A stretch of DNA of 64,000 bases from Echinometra lucunter (GCA_029962745.1 CM057171.1:6735525-6799524); one strand, 5' to 3'; positions 37,163 to 48,850 are shown, counted from the stretch's first letter. Notes: generated by a model from the letters alone, not told the origin. Translations and numbers: made by a program.

Positions 37163-37969
37163 CAGTCATCTGTAGCTATTAAACACGGCTTTCAGCTTGT
37201 ACAGCCGGAGAGAATATCAAGGAAAAAAGAGAGAACATATACTGTTTCGAGGGAAATATCTCGCGTTGACACTTGAATCAGTCGCCAGAACCTTATGCAG
37301 CAGAAGCACTCTCAACAAAGGCCCTTTTTCCCCTCTCATCTGTGTACACTACTTCAGGAAAGTAGCAAACCATTTAATTTTCAAAATACTACAAATGAAC
37401 CTCGCGATGTGAACTCTACTCCCAGGTATTTCTCTCATGGACACGACATCAATTAGCTTATTGGATGACGGCTGGTGGGTTCTCGCTTTTTAATTGCTGT
37501 ATCAACTCCACGACTCATCAGTTCTCCCGTGTAAGCCAGTATAATGGATTTATTTCTACAGAAGGTACTCCAACGCACTGCTTTTCAACCCAAGCGTAAT
37601 GCACCACATGCATCATAGGTGGAAACCATTGTTGTGACATTATTCTAAGGGATTTTCATGACATTTGTCAACTTCGACTCAAGGAGCTGCAAACTTTTGC
37701 TTGAAGAAAGGATATCATGATATTTGTGAGATTTAGATCACTGCAGTCATTAAGCGTATTCTACTGACTTATCGGAGTAAATTGTATCGGATACCATTAT
37801 TGTACATTCGGAAAAGGTAAGACAAAGATTTTTTTTTTGCCTATATTCATTTATTATGTTTATAAGTTAATTGAAATTCTGGCACTTGTCGTTGATAGAA
37901 TCCCGTCATGCAAATTTCATTAATGAAATGAACGAGGACTTATCTGTTTTGATACTGTGTGAGGAAATG

Positions 37970-38150
37970 CGAAGCGATAGCTCCGTGGTGAAGAAATGGT
38001 CATGGAACCGGAAGTTATCGGGTTCGAACCAATGTCGACGCACTGTTTCCCTTTCGCAACGAAATCGTTGGGATAGCTTTTAAAGCCGTCTTTTTAACGG
38101 TCATGCCGGTTGCTTAACTTTGAAGAATGTACTTGTTTCCTAGCAGGCAA
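37970..38150 (+). mobile_element. tRNA-derived SINE, degraded copy
   Basis: The A-box-like TAGCTCCGTGGTGAAG (37978-37993) and the B-box GGGTTCGAACC (38020-38030) are spaced as in a tRNA-derived head. The body contains TTAAAGCCGTC, then GGTC, then ATGCCGGTTGCTTA. This matches AAAGCCGTCGGTC...ATGGTTGCTTA in the minus-strand reading of the 49.3-kb SINE, placing both in one family. The 3' tail is unclear. Confidence 0.5.
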
Positions 38151-38531
38151 TTAGAATAAATGATCATATCACGCTCATGATCGTCATGAAAGAAAGTATT
38201 ATTGTCAGGCAATGTTTCGAAGGGAATTTGTTTTCACTCATGGTTTGAGGGTTTACTATTGTATTGTTTAGTTTTCATTTAAGTTTATCAAAGATAAAAC
38301 GTTCAAATAGACAAATGAAACAAAAAAGGCATACCACCGACTAATGTGTGAGGATGCCAAAAAGAAAACAATTTCCTATTACATGTATTAAAAGATTCCC
38401 CGTATATACTGGTCGGTGGTTCACAATTATACAAACAATAAAGAGCATGAAAAGAATTATCATGTTGGTTTATTATTTGACTCTTGAGTGATAGTTATAA
38501 AACAGAGAAATAAAAAAAAAAACCGAAGTAG

Positions 38532-38800
38532 GCAAGCAAGCAAGCAAGCAAACTGTGATGGTGTTTAGCATAAATACTGGTTGGCTGGAAAAAAGAAAGA
38601 AAAGTTCAGTATATAAAGTGATTGCTGAGAAAGCAAGCGCAATCTTGTAAGACAACGATCACTAGACCGTCGTTTTTAAACCTTTCTGATGGACCTTTCC
38701 ATAAGGATTAATGCCTTACTGAAGCACCCACTCATCACCTCAGTTTCGGACCTGGGACCTCAAGGTCACAATAACCACCTGCTCTATCATTGAGCTTTTA
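38532..38800 (-). mobile_element. tRNA-derived SINE, same family as 49.3 kb
   Basis: In plus orientation the order is (CAAG)n at 38532-38551, TGGTTGGCTGG at 38578-38588, GCTGAGAAAGCAAGCG at 38624, AAGGATTAATGCC at about 38703, a degraded B-box TTTCGGACCTGG and an A-box complement GCTCTATCATTGAGC at 38781. The 49.2-49.4 kb copy has the same blocks in the same order (TGGTTGGCTGG, GCTAAGAAAGCATGCG, GAGGATTAATGTC, TTTCGAACCCGG, GCTCTACCAACTGAG). Several hundred bases of shared order make homology secure by eye. Confidence 0.65.
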
Positions 38801-39261
38801 CGTTATATATAGAGTAAATTAAAAACATGTTCCTGCAATACTTTTCTTTAGAAAGAAAGTGACGCAAAACCTTGATTTCTGGCACGTAGGTTTCCTCGTG
38901 TTCAAGGCCGAATGTGAGTGTGGATACGTATTCAAACACCTGCATTCGTGATCCTGTAATCAGTCTTTACTTCTGATTGTACGATAAACACGATACCCCT
39001 ATCACTCAACTGAAGCCCTTAAATCTAAGTCACGTGTTCGATTGCTCGTGCATGAAGCAAAGCATCCAAATGCATGCTTTCTCACCTTACCGCACATCTT
39101 CACGCTCCCCCCCCCCCCCCCCCCCGCTTACCTCACCAGTGGAAATTCGTAACATGAGTACTTTTTACACCAAATTGTTACTATTGAAATGAATGCCATT
39201 ATTTTAAAGATACATTTTAGAAGAAGAAAATGGAATTAAACGGAATACATCAATCTCAGGA

Positions 39262-39340
39262 GTTGCATGGGTAGTAAGGTGATGTGGACTAAGTGCATTT
39301 TGACTATGAACTGCAAGACACGGGGTTCGAATCACTGCCA
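39262..39340 (+). mobile_element. tRNA-like SINE head
   Basis: An A-box-like GTAGTAAGGTGATGTGG (39271-39287) and a B-box GGGGTTCGAATCA (39322-39334) stand about 50 bases apart. Acceptor-stem pairing is absent, so this is not a tRNA gene. No body or tail is recognised before the G16 tract at 39407. Confidence 0.4.
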
Positions 39341-39406
39341 CATCACTATCACAAAATGTGCAAAACATTTAAATCAACCTTTTCACGCTAGACCCAGTTT
39401 AGATTT

Positions 39407-39422
39407 GGGGGGGGGGGGGGGG
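39407..39422. repeat. G16 homopolymer
   Basis: Sixteen G. A C19 tract lies 280 bases upstream at 39107-39125, so this locus has long tracts on both strands. Confidence 0.95.
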
Positions 39423-40663
39423 TCATAATTCCGAAAACTCTCGGGCAGCGTAATGATTTTGTCATCATTTTTATCCCTTATTGAAGGGAACGATCCTTTA
39501 CTTATCCTTTTTCAGAACTCAGGAACAACATTCTCCCATAATCACTCACATTATTACTATGAATGTAGGACTTTCTTCAAGCAAACCTCAATTTTTTGAA
39601 GCATTTTGGCAGCTTTTGTATACATGGTATATACCCTTTATATCTTACTCCCTCTCTCTCTCTCTTGCGGTTTACTCCTATATGTATAAGAAAGCTCCAA
39701 CCCATATTCAGATGTTGCTATTCCCAAGCATTCTTTAATTCAAAATGGTAGAGAAAAGAGGAAAAATCCCCACCGTTGAATGCTAATAACATGTTTTAAG
39801 CCGTATGTGTATGTGTATATGGGCACCACCTCCTTTCTGTAGTTCACTGCGATAATGAAACACTAAAATGGACTTGGCAAGATAGATCTATCGTGCTGGC
39901 TCGCCTCTCTCCCTACATAAAAATTCCATTAAGGATTGCCTATATACATGTATACCCACCCCTCTCCCACACCCCGTCATTCTGTTCTACTTTGATGAAT
40001 GGATAGCACGGACATTTAAATGAGTCATATTTGAATGGTGAAATACTTGAATTCTGGGAATATAATGCATTGGCTATTCTTCATGTGACATAATGCACGA
40101 TATGATTTAAAATTCTGAAGGTCACAATAGCTTTACTGCAAAGTCTTTACAAATGTCTCTTCTTTGTTTGTAAAGGAGAAGGTATTGCTTAGATTGTACA
40201 TTTCAAACCATCCTGACATAATACAAAAAGGGGGATGATTCACCGACTAAATGTGCCCTACATCCCCACATTTTTCTTCTTAAAACGTTACCTTGTTTGA
40301 AAGCTCGTAAATGGTCAAAACGAAAAATCGATTGTTTAATGATTTTATAGCGAGCTAAAATTCCCGTTAATTTGAATAATTATAAACATTTCTGTCGTCG
40401 TCTATTTCCTACGTTTTGTTTTGTTTTTATTGTTGTTTTTCAAAATCTTCGCAGAGGTCATGAAATGAAACATTAGGTCACTCACACCCGTTTGCCCCCT
40501 TCCATCACTCTCGCTGTCTACGTCAAAAACACAGACAAGAAATATGTATCATTCAGCATCGATCGTACCCCTCCTAAGGCAAAATTTCTCACCGTGTACC
40601 CCGGCGATGTCTCTATCAGCTGATAGTTAACACGCGCGGAGATGGGAAATTTTTCGCCATAAC

Positions 40664-40692
40664 CGTTGCCAGGCAATTTGAATATATAGCTG
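40664..40692 (+). promoter_or_regulatory. X-box-like site next to a TATA-like sequence
   Basis: GTTGCCAGGCAAT (40665-40677) differs from a perfect RFX palindrome by one base and is followed 5 bases later by GAATATATAGC. The surrounding 40600-40830 stretch is free of repeats and has raised GC, as a conserved regulatory block might. No transcript start is shown. Confidence 0.25.
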
Positions 40693-41269
40693 GGACCGCC
40701 TGTGAATTATTCATGTCACTTTGCTCTGGCTAACGAGAATGAGACGCATCTGAATCTCGATTTCTCCGAAGTAATTACAGGGCGGACTCAATTACACCTA
40801 CGTGATGTTTCCACTTTGTACACAATAGCACAAGTAGTAAACACCGTCCCACTACAATCTGGATGAGTCCCATAACAATAGATCATCATTATGTTCTTTA
40901 CGAGAATGCGGAAGTCACTACTGCCAGTAAGTAGGTTGTATACGCATAAATCACCCCACATTAAGAGATATGATATTTCCTTAGGACGGAGAGTGGGCTT
41001 CTGTAGTGCATAATGGAGATGATGAAATGACCGGAAACGATGTTACATTACGATGCACAGGCTGCAGGGGCTATTATGTCAAGTATCAACAACTACAATC
41101 ATAAAGACATGCTGGTTTATATACCCATATATGCATAGGCGGAGATCCTTACTAATATATTATTTTTCTATTTTGAGTCAGCTGACCAACTTTAGGCCAA
41201 CCACTTAGATATTTTATAGGCCTAGAATGCATTTTGATGGCAAAATCAGGCTTCTTTTCATTATTTTCT

Positions 41270-41415
41270 GCCATAATTTTTAGCTCGCTCGTTTCGCTCG
41301 CTCGCATAATAACGATTATACCCCGCTCACTTTTCGAAACAGATTTTCGGTGGAGGCCTTCCGTGTTTCCGTCCCCCCCCCCCCCCCCACTCATGATATG
41401 AAATCGCCGCCACTG
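41270..41415 (-). repeat. GC-rich repeat with GAGCGAGCGAAACGAGC motif and C tract
   Basis: On the minus strand the order is GCAGTGGCGGCGATTTC, G16, then about 85 bases later GCGAGCGAGCGAAACGAGCG and AGCTAAAAATT. Related GAGCGAAGC..CGAGC text with flanking G-rich DNA occurs at 58980-59010. From memory, GTGGCGG...GGGGGG with a later GCGAGCGAAGCGAGC is a common marine-invertebrate repeat; the class is unknown to me. Confidence 0.35.
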
Positions 41416-41753
41416 CATACATGAAATTAAAACTGAAATCTTTGAAATAAATACTGATTGTACTCACATTAATAAGAATAGGAATACATTCAATTTGCAA
41501 GAAAGAGAAAGCAAAGATCGTGAAGATGGTGAGTTAATCATCAAGAACGTTGCTCACCTTCACAGTTAGAATGCCTGATCACTTACTCCAGAAACCAGAA
41601 AGCTTGATCCCCTACAAATCATTGACGATAATTTTCTTAATGCAAAGCAAACTTAGGAGATTCCATTTGCATTCTAAATGGGATACATTTTAAAACATTT
41701 TTTGTATTCAATTTCTGTCAGGAACAGGGTTTTCCGCAGGCGATTTGACCAAG

Positions 41754-41769
41754 AGGTCAAGCGAGGTCA
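41754..41769 (+). promoter_or_regulatory. Perfect DR4 nuclear-receptor element
   Basis: AGGTCA-AGCG-AGGTCA: two exact half-sites in direct repeat with a 4-base spacer, the architecture bound by TR- and LXR-type heterodimers. An inverted half-site TTTGACC lies 3 bases upstream. Occupancy is unknown. Confidence 0.4.
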
Positions 41770-42629
41770 TAATTATTTGAGGCCATGTTTTTATGTTAGA
41801 ATGCAGTTATTAAGACTACACAGCGTGATGATGACAATACTTGCGTAAGGCCGAGAGGTTCATCATCATCATTTTCTAAAACATATTCGGACAATCGCGA
41901 GGTTATTGACTTTTAAAGATACTTACGACACGACCCCCCAAAATACACATGTTTGTGCACAAGCGAGTCACATCATCACACGAAGGAGGCGGATATAGTC
42001 ATTACATTAAGACGTAGATCATGTCACGCTCCTAGCTGTTACATCATCATTGAGCTGGTAATGGGGTTTTCGGAGGTAATTGAGTTGTGAAAGTCAGTCG
42101 AAAATTGATAACTTGGAACAATGATTCCCCCGGGGTAGGGAAGGATGCACACCAGAATGGAAGGGGGAGGCTGCCTACACTCATATAAATCAAATCCAGT
42201 CAAATTCATTGATACCATATCCCCAATTCTGGATTATCATCAGCATACAATTAATTTTACAAAATCATTAAAGGTTAACGAACAAACAGCAAAAGTATAA
42301 GAATTTCACAGAATCACTGATTAGGTCCAACAAACAAAAAGGCAAACGTACAAAGGTATAATTCGTTAATAGTGTTGTATGTCCATATTTTCTTTTAGCA
42401 TAATATGAATTTGAATTTGAATTTGAATTTTGTGTTTGCTCCTGCTTATTCACTGCTTATTGAAAACAGAAAACAAAACGAGAGGGGGGGGGGAGCTCTA
42501 GTTTTTTATTTCCGATCCTGCTCAATATTCTCTTATACACTGTATGTTACACAAATCTTATAATTATCACAATCGTTATATTGCCATACAGGAGTAAAAA
42601 TCAATCTTTGAGTATTAAAGCTCACTCGA

Positions 42630-42739
42630 TTTTGGAGTGACATTCACTCTAATGATTATTTCGGATCACTACTTTGGAGTGGATTCAACTATAGCTGGAG
42701 GGGATTCAACTATTTTGAGCTCAGACTTCCACTCCAAAA
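42630..42739. mobile_element. Short foldback element or fragment
   Basis: TTTTGGAGTG (42630-42639) and CACTCCAAAA (42730-42739) are exact inverted copies 90 bases apart. Internal ACTTTGGAGTGGATTCAACTAT and GGGGATTCAACTATTTTG repeat each other. Similar in style to the ACTCTAAAA foldback elements, but with different end sequence. Confidence 0.5.
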
Positions 42740-42819
42740 GAAAATGATTTCTGAACGAAAAAAATAGACCCACTGCATTGGGATGTGGCCTGTTTTCTGG
42801 ACTTTCAAACTGGGGAGAA

Positions 42820-42838
42820 GGGGGGGGGGGGGGGGGGG
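42820..42838. repeat. G19 homopolymer
   Basis: Nineteen G, about 80 bases outside the foldback element. A G-run at 42483-42492 precedes it. Confidence 0.95.
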
Positions 42839-43573
42839 AGTGGAGGAGTGGCACACGCTTTTATTTCCCCTTTTTGCTTAAGACCGAGCGGAGCTGCGGC
42901 CTGGAGAGTTAGGAAAGTCCGACGAGTTATTTTTGCCGGAGCGCCAGCCAATTTCCAGTCTCAGGACTGAATGAACGTTTTCATATGAATAAAGAGTTTG
43001 AATGCAAAAGCAGATATATCCATTATTTCTTTGTCAAATTGAGATATTTGCAATTAAAGATCAAGAAAAAGAAAGAAAATAATAAGAAAGTATGTTTTAC
43101 TTTTGACCATAACTGAAGTTCAACAATATCATGACCAATATATCATTTTTTACTTTATCATGGTGACCTTACTTTAAAATTTTCAACAATGGTGTTCAAA
43201 TTTAGTGAAAGAAGTCCTCAAGAAATGTTATGTAGTCTCAGTCTGCCCCACAGACCCCGAGGAGGATGCACCGCTGCATGTACACCTGATGTAGCTGATT
43301 GAGCAAGGCCATTAAAACCACAGGGGCATTACCAGCACATAATTATTCATAAATGATGCAGTATTGTATTATGGGCTTGAGCGGAACGTGATGTAAATGT
43401 TATATTTCCTTTAAACATGCAAACATTGTTGAGGGGAATGGCCTTGTAACGTAGGGAGAACTTCCATGCACCAAGTTCACAGGAGACGAAAATAGAATCA
43501 TACGTTACAAAAACGAATAGAAAAAGATCATTATGGTACATTTAATGATAGGCCTGGTATATTAATCCACATA

Positions 43574-43922
43574 ATGCAAATCATCGAAAGCCTAAAATAA
43601 TGACTGGTAATCATCCCAACTATGATGCAAATCATCACTTGAGATGCGTATTTATAAGACTGGAATAAAAGTACGGTCTATACCGATCACTCTCTTACCC
43701 GGCTCGTTATCATGGTTATGTAGACCTGAGGCAAATCAACTGCAAGGCATTTTATCACACACGCAAAATTTACACCTCACTCAGCAAGCTAGACGACCCC
43801 CTCCACACCTACCCCAAACCAACCAATATTTGGTCCTTCGGGTTAATGTAATGTTGTGTTCAGGTTGTTATCGATCTGGTATCGCTCTCGTAGCTGTGAC
43901 TGGGGCATCGTGCGATGCAAAT
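43574..43922 (+). promoter_or_regulatory. Cluster of three octamer (POU) motifs
   Basis: ATGCAAAT occurs exactly at 43574-43581, 43625-43632 and 43915-43922. The first two extend to a shared ATGCAAATCATC. The cluster sits in a repeat-free stretch. The octamer is the POU/Oct consensus. Single octamers are common elsewhere in this AT-rich window, so only the clustering is of note. Confidence 0.3.
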
Positions 43923-44147
43923 ATGTGATGGATCCTCCTTGTCTTTTATTTCTCTGGGCCTCGTAAAGGGCACTTCATGAACCTATCAGCAGCACCGTCA
44001 TTTCAAAACACCAATTTGTCAGACATACATTAGATTTAAGTGAACGCGCGGTGCAACTTCATTGCTCCTGTATGTTCAACCTGATGCAGTAACATGGATG
44101 TACGGTGACTGTCACTCTAGGATACATTCTCGGATGTAGATGAATTA

Positions 44148-44505
44148 ATCTGAATTGAACTGAACTGATTTATTAAAGACATCAAAACATGCAGATCGAA
44201 ATGCAGAAAAGTGTTTCCAGGCTCGTGCTCGAATTTACAGTAAATTGTACTAAAATCAAAATATCATATAAAGCAATGTCAAACTAGAACATCTTACGCT
44301 AAAGCATTATTATTTTTTAAGAAATACACACTTGCATGCGTTGGTATTAATATGACTATAGCACCATTAATCATTTAATGTAGGTTAAAAGAGCAATGTA
44401 GATCACATGCCTTGCTCACGGGCATAAGTGCCGTGCCGGGGATCGTCCCCCCGATTCTCGCGTCTCCAGTCCAATGCCTCAAACCACATTCACTATAAAG
44501 CATTA
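44148..44505 (-). mobile_element. tRNA-derived SINE, near full length
   Basis: The minus-strand head at 44490-44437 reads TGTGGTTTGAGGCATTGG with a degraded B-box GGGGGACGATCCCC, resembling a Ser/Leu-type tRNA-derived head. It is followed by GGCACTTATGCCCGTGAGCA and GCAAGGCA...GATCTACATTGCTC, the SINE body also seen at 15.8 kb. The 3' end has AATAAATCAG with CAGTTCAGTTCAATT pentamer-like repeats (44175-44148). About 350 bp with head, body and tail. Confidence 0.72.
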
Positions 44506-44861
44506 TAAAAAAAATCGATATTAATAATGCTAACAATTGTAGTAGGCCTACATAATTGAGTTGTATTTCCTTGTAAATAATTATCACATCATCTCGAAAT
44601 GTTCCATACTGCGTTTTATTATTGTAATGGCAAAGTTAGGCTTTACTAAAGGCATTATGGAAATAGAGTCTTTGTCTGCAAACTAGTCATCTTCCAAGGA
44701 CTGTGTATCTACGTCCCCCCCCCCTTTTTTTTTTGGACGCAGAAACCTGTGATAGGTTCATCTTTTATTCTAAGTGCTCGCTGGGGAAATATCAAACATT
44801 TAGGGCAAAGTTACAAGTAAGGAAGTGTTAACACTATAGGACAGGAAAAACATGGAGAAGG

Positions 44862-44900
44862 AAGAGAGAGAGAGAGAGAGAGAGAGGGAGGGAGGGAGAG
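44862..44900. repeat. (GA)n and (GGGA)n microsatellite
   Basis: GA array followed by GGGAGGGAGG units. Confidence 0.92.
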
Positions 44901-45060
44901 ATTTGTTGGATTGTGCGTATGTGCAAGTACAATTGTATATGTCTGTCAGTGTATATAAACAGAAGGTTTATAATTAAGGGAAGTTGAGAAGGGAATAGGA
45001 AATCTTTAAATTTTGTGGAAACATTGGCTTCGATAAATTTAATCAGCAAACTGATTTATT

Positions 45061-45120
45061 GATAATAATAATAATAATAATGATAATAATAATGATAAAA
45101 TTTATAGGGCGCTTTATACG
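45061..45120 (-). repeat. (AAT)n array next to a GGGCGCTTTATA motif
   Basis: An AATAATGATAAT array ends in AAATTTATAGGGCGCTTTATA. A tail-like microsatellite abutting this motif suggests the 3' end of a minus-strand retroposon, but no head is seen. Confidence 0.4.
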
Positions 45121-45486
45121 GGCGTTTCTATAAGCGCACAGGTGGTCTGTCTAACACAGAATATTCAAAAGCTTAAAAGTTTTACAGCAAAACTGAACAG
45201 AGAGAGAGAGAGAAAGAAGCATTGGCTTTTCAGAAAGATATTTCTTAAAACTGATTGTTGTCATCTGATTTATAGCAGATAAATGGTTACATTATCATGA
45301 TTATTGTAAGTTAATCTCGATCATTTTCTGAATGGTAATCATCTGATATCAGAAGGATTGTGGTTCATAATTAAAGTTTTAATGTTCTGAGGACGGCGAG
45401 GGCGGGGAGGGGGGGGGGTGGTCGAGGAATGCATACTTCGGAGCTTTTCGCCTACCTCATTGTACTTTGTATAGAAAATTATCTAC

Positions 45487-45520
45487 TAGCCTTGCTGCTT
45501 AGTTTTAAGCAGCAAGGCTA
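45487..45520. repeat. Perfect 15-bp hairpin
   Basis: TAGCCTTGCTGCTTA, loop GTTT, then TAAGCAGCAAGGCTA, with no mismatch. A second inverted pair (ATTCAGGG at about 45548 and CCCTGAAT at about 45593) and a palindromic repeat copy follow, so 45487-45681 is rich in self-complementary sequence. Confidence 0.9.
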
Positions 45521-45610
45521 CATTTCATTCAGTTTGCAGTTTCATTTATTCAGGGTAGCCTCTTTCCTCATAAAGACCGCTTTCCTCGAGTGCCCTGAAT
45601 GAATTGAACT

Positions 45611-45681
45611 AGATGCCTGACCTGAGTGCCCCCCTGTATTAAGTCTATGGGAGTTTGAGAACTCAGCAGTCAAAGGGTTTA
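45611..45681 (+). repeat. Palindromic TTAACC repeat, copy 2 (left end lost)
   Basis: Matches the reference copy over GTATTAAGTCTATGGGA and then TGAGAACTCAGCAGTCAAAGGGTTTA. The left arm is replaced by diverged sequence. Confidence 0.7.
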
Positions 45682-46670
45682 TTTATCACTAAATGCTCGA
45701 ACTATTGGTCATTCATTAGCGTCATTCAGTTTCATTTATCAATATGTCTCAACTGATTACACGAATCCAAGGAAAGTCGTGCTGACTCGTTCATTGTTTC
45801 ATGGTTATAAAAATGCATGTTTCATTCTGCGTAATTTAACTTGGCGACGCAGTCAAGAACATTTTCTTCATTTGGTTTTACTAGCATGACTAGGGTAAGT
45901 TATAAGTCAGCGTAAGCCGTGAACATAACTTTTAATGACTCAGAATCCAGCAAAATATGCCTTCAGAATAGATTAAAATGGATCCATGCATGCATACGCC
46001 TTTTCCAGAGTATTGGCTATTTTGCAGTCATCATTAATCATCACGGTAGGATTTAGCTTATGCTGGCGGATTTGCATTTTGTATCAGAGGTTCTATCATT
46101 CTGGTGGAAAATTCATATAAGATTTAATTCGAAAAGCGTGATAAGGTCAAATCACTAATGATTAAATAGTTTATGGATATGCAAGGATCAGTGAATGAAT
46201 CCTTAATCAATCAATTAGTTTTCAAAAAGGATTTCTTGAAATGAACAATCATGCGTCGCAACATAACGTTGCATTTTGCACAATTTTGTGAAATAGCAAA
46301 TATCATGCATCAAACATAATACATTCAAAGGTATAATTTACTCAGATTCATAACAAATAACAGTGAAAAGGTTTAAAATTAAAAACATTGTACGTAGAAA
46401 TGGGGGAACAATATCATGAAGGAATACACATTCTTCTACGCTTAAGTAATAGTATACATTTTCTGACATATAGTAGGTAAAGCAACATGCAGACAGAGTA
46501 CTTATAATGTGATTGGAGCAATATTTGTATAATTGGCACGTACGCACGACTCTATGAACAATTTACCTGAATGGACATACAAAAGCAAAAATTATCATAA
46601 AACATGGGTCCATATAGTGAATGCTTGATGGAAGGATGCCTAGTAATAAGTGATTGAATATCAGTCAGTG

Positions 46671-46750
46671 TTAACCAACTGCCTACTGGAACCGGGTAGC
46701 CCGTGTATTAAGTCTATGGGAATAGGAGTACTCAGTAGGCAACAGGTTAA
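46671..46750 (+). repeat. Palindromic TTAACC repeat, copy 3 (best preserved)
   Basis: It starts TTAACCAACTGCCTACTGG and ends CAGTAGGCAACAGGTTAA, giving arms that match at 11 of 14 inner positions inside flanking TTAA tetranucleotides. The centre reads GTATTAAGTCTATGGGAATA. TTAA at both ends fits the target choice of piggyBac-type transposases. At 80 bp it has no coding capacity. Confidence 0.85.
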
Positions 46751-48710
46751 GTAAATGGATAGTCAATAATGAGAGGATGAAAAGTAAACCTTTTAAGCAT
46801 ATAGAGAGGTAAGGATAAGAGGATGGAAAGTCAACTTTTAAACATATAGAGTGTCAATTAAAAGTAGAAGAAAACAACTTTAAGCATATGGCGAGTCAAT
46901 GATAACTGGATAGAGAATGCAAATAAAAACTAAACAGATACAACATCATATATCTCTTGTGGTATTCCATTTAGGCTCTTATGAATATATGGATAAGATC
47001 TTTCAGTTTTCGTTAAGAAGTTAAGACGCGGATTCTCTTTTTGTGGTGTTAAATATTATTCCCCACCAAAGCAAGTCAATTTGAGAAAGTGCGCAGCAAA
47101 TTTAATTCCCTCACAATGTTCTGCTTGGTATGGCCCGTGTTGCTAATAAGCATACTCTTCGTGAATAATCTCTCAAATCGGGTTTATTAATGGAAAAACT
47201 TGATGAATGACCCGTCGGCATGCCGAGAGGCCTGATGACGTCATTCAGAGTTCAGGCTCTGGTGATTGCCTGGGCTTGTCGAATTAATCATTATTGAGAT
47301 TGGTATCGCTAATTTTATGAATACAGAGAATACTGATAACACATGTTTTGTTGGATTAGCTATATTTCTAAGGCATATGCATGTACTTTTGGTATTAATT
47401 TCTATTGGAAAAGAAATGAAGCTGTATTAACCTCTGATATAACACCTGCGAAAGTGCGATAATAAAAAGAGAAATTGAACCCAGTAAGGTGTTTTAACTT
47501 ACTTCTTTAACCGTAACAATAATATTCATGTTTTACCCAATATTGAGCGAGACTGTAATTCAATCTTGTTTAATACTCGCAACTCTCTTTCTCAATTTCT
47601 CGAGTGCATTATAAGCATTTTTTGTCTAAATCATACTCTCCGACTCAATCTCAAATAAAATAATGTCAAACCATGTCTTTCTTATTATGAGCATGAAGAT
47701 GAATTATAATTGCACACTCTATAGAAAAGCATCTGAAGACCTTAATGTAAAAAGTTCTCTAATACAATGGTATGTATGACATGCTATTATATTCTAATGG
47801 CTGAATCAATACTTTTCCAACGAAATCCCCCTTTCGACGAAATAATCAATTCTTTTTCGAAGAGACTTGCGCTGCCATGGAAATCAGAGATATATAAAGC
47901 GGATCTTTGCTTGCCTGCGGCATAATTTGCCATGCCAACAAGCCCCTTTTAAAATTCCTACGAAAAAAGCCAACTATATCTAATGCACTGTACTGACGCG
48001 CAATACATTGTCTCCAAATAGCTGCATCACGTGTACACGGTCCTGTTTCCCGGACAACGTGTCTGTCACAAGTCATGCTTTCAGTTCGATTCGAATAAAG
48101 AATAAAGAAAAGAGAGGAAAAGAGAGGAAAAGGATGATTTCCCTTCACTGTTCGCGTTGCCTTGAATATTTCAATGCACATTTGTAGTTGAATTCTCTGC
48201 ATGGACGAGAACTACATGTAAAGTAAGAGAAAAACTAAACCAAGAACTAAAATTGCAATGCTTATTGTGTTATTTTGCTGTTACAGCCCCAGCTGCTGCT
48301 TCCTGTAGGAAATAATAATGACATGAAGTAGAAATTGAATTTTAAATGAATTTCAAAATTCATTTTATTTTCACTTGAAATGAAGAAAGGAATAAGGATA
48401 CGCCACGCAGTTAAAAAAACAACAACGTAATAACGTTTGCCTAATAGCTCCACCCTCTGGAAAAGGGGAAATATATAGTAAAATATAATTTCCTTTCATT
48501 ACTGTGCACGTTGCGAAATGGTGCACTATCTAAAGTGGGATGGCGGAAAGACCTTGTAAAGCATTTCTTCGACCACTTCCGTCGTGTTTTTATTCTTCTT
48601 TCGAAATTTGAAATTACGATCGTAATTCGACCAGAATGCCAGATTATCCAGTCCCCTTTTATTTCCTTCCCATGTCTTTTCCTCCTTGCTCATTTACATT
48701 TTTTTCTCCC
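46751..48710. other. AT-rich non-coding stretch
   Basis: Repeats of AGAGxATGAAAAGTAAACxTTTAAGCATATAG drift across 46770-46890, a weak minisatellite. A perfect CRE lies at 47236-47243. A 118-codon minus frame at 47846-48202 is non-repetitive but has no supporting splice or domain evidence. Confidence 0.45.
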
Positions 48711-48762
48711 CACTCCCCCCCCCCCCACCCATTCTGTCGGTCTGTCGGTCTGTCGTTGGGGG

Positions 48763-48793
<31 letters not shown>

Positions 48794-48850
48794 ATCTCTC
48801 CTTGCTCTCTTTTTTTCTCTCAGTTTCTTCTCCTCTCTTTCTCTCTCCAA
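48711..48850. repeat. Pyrimidine-rich tract with C13, CTGT and CT repeats
   Basis: CCCCACCC runs, three TCTGTCGG units and several CT arrays. Overlapping long frames in all three plus phases come from this composition. Confidence 0.9.

Noticed and set aside
40924..40945. let-7-like text (GTAGGTTGTATA)
   Set aside because: Only 12 bases match, the seed is wrong and no complementary arm lies within 100 bases.
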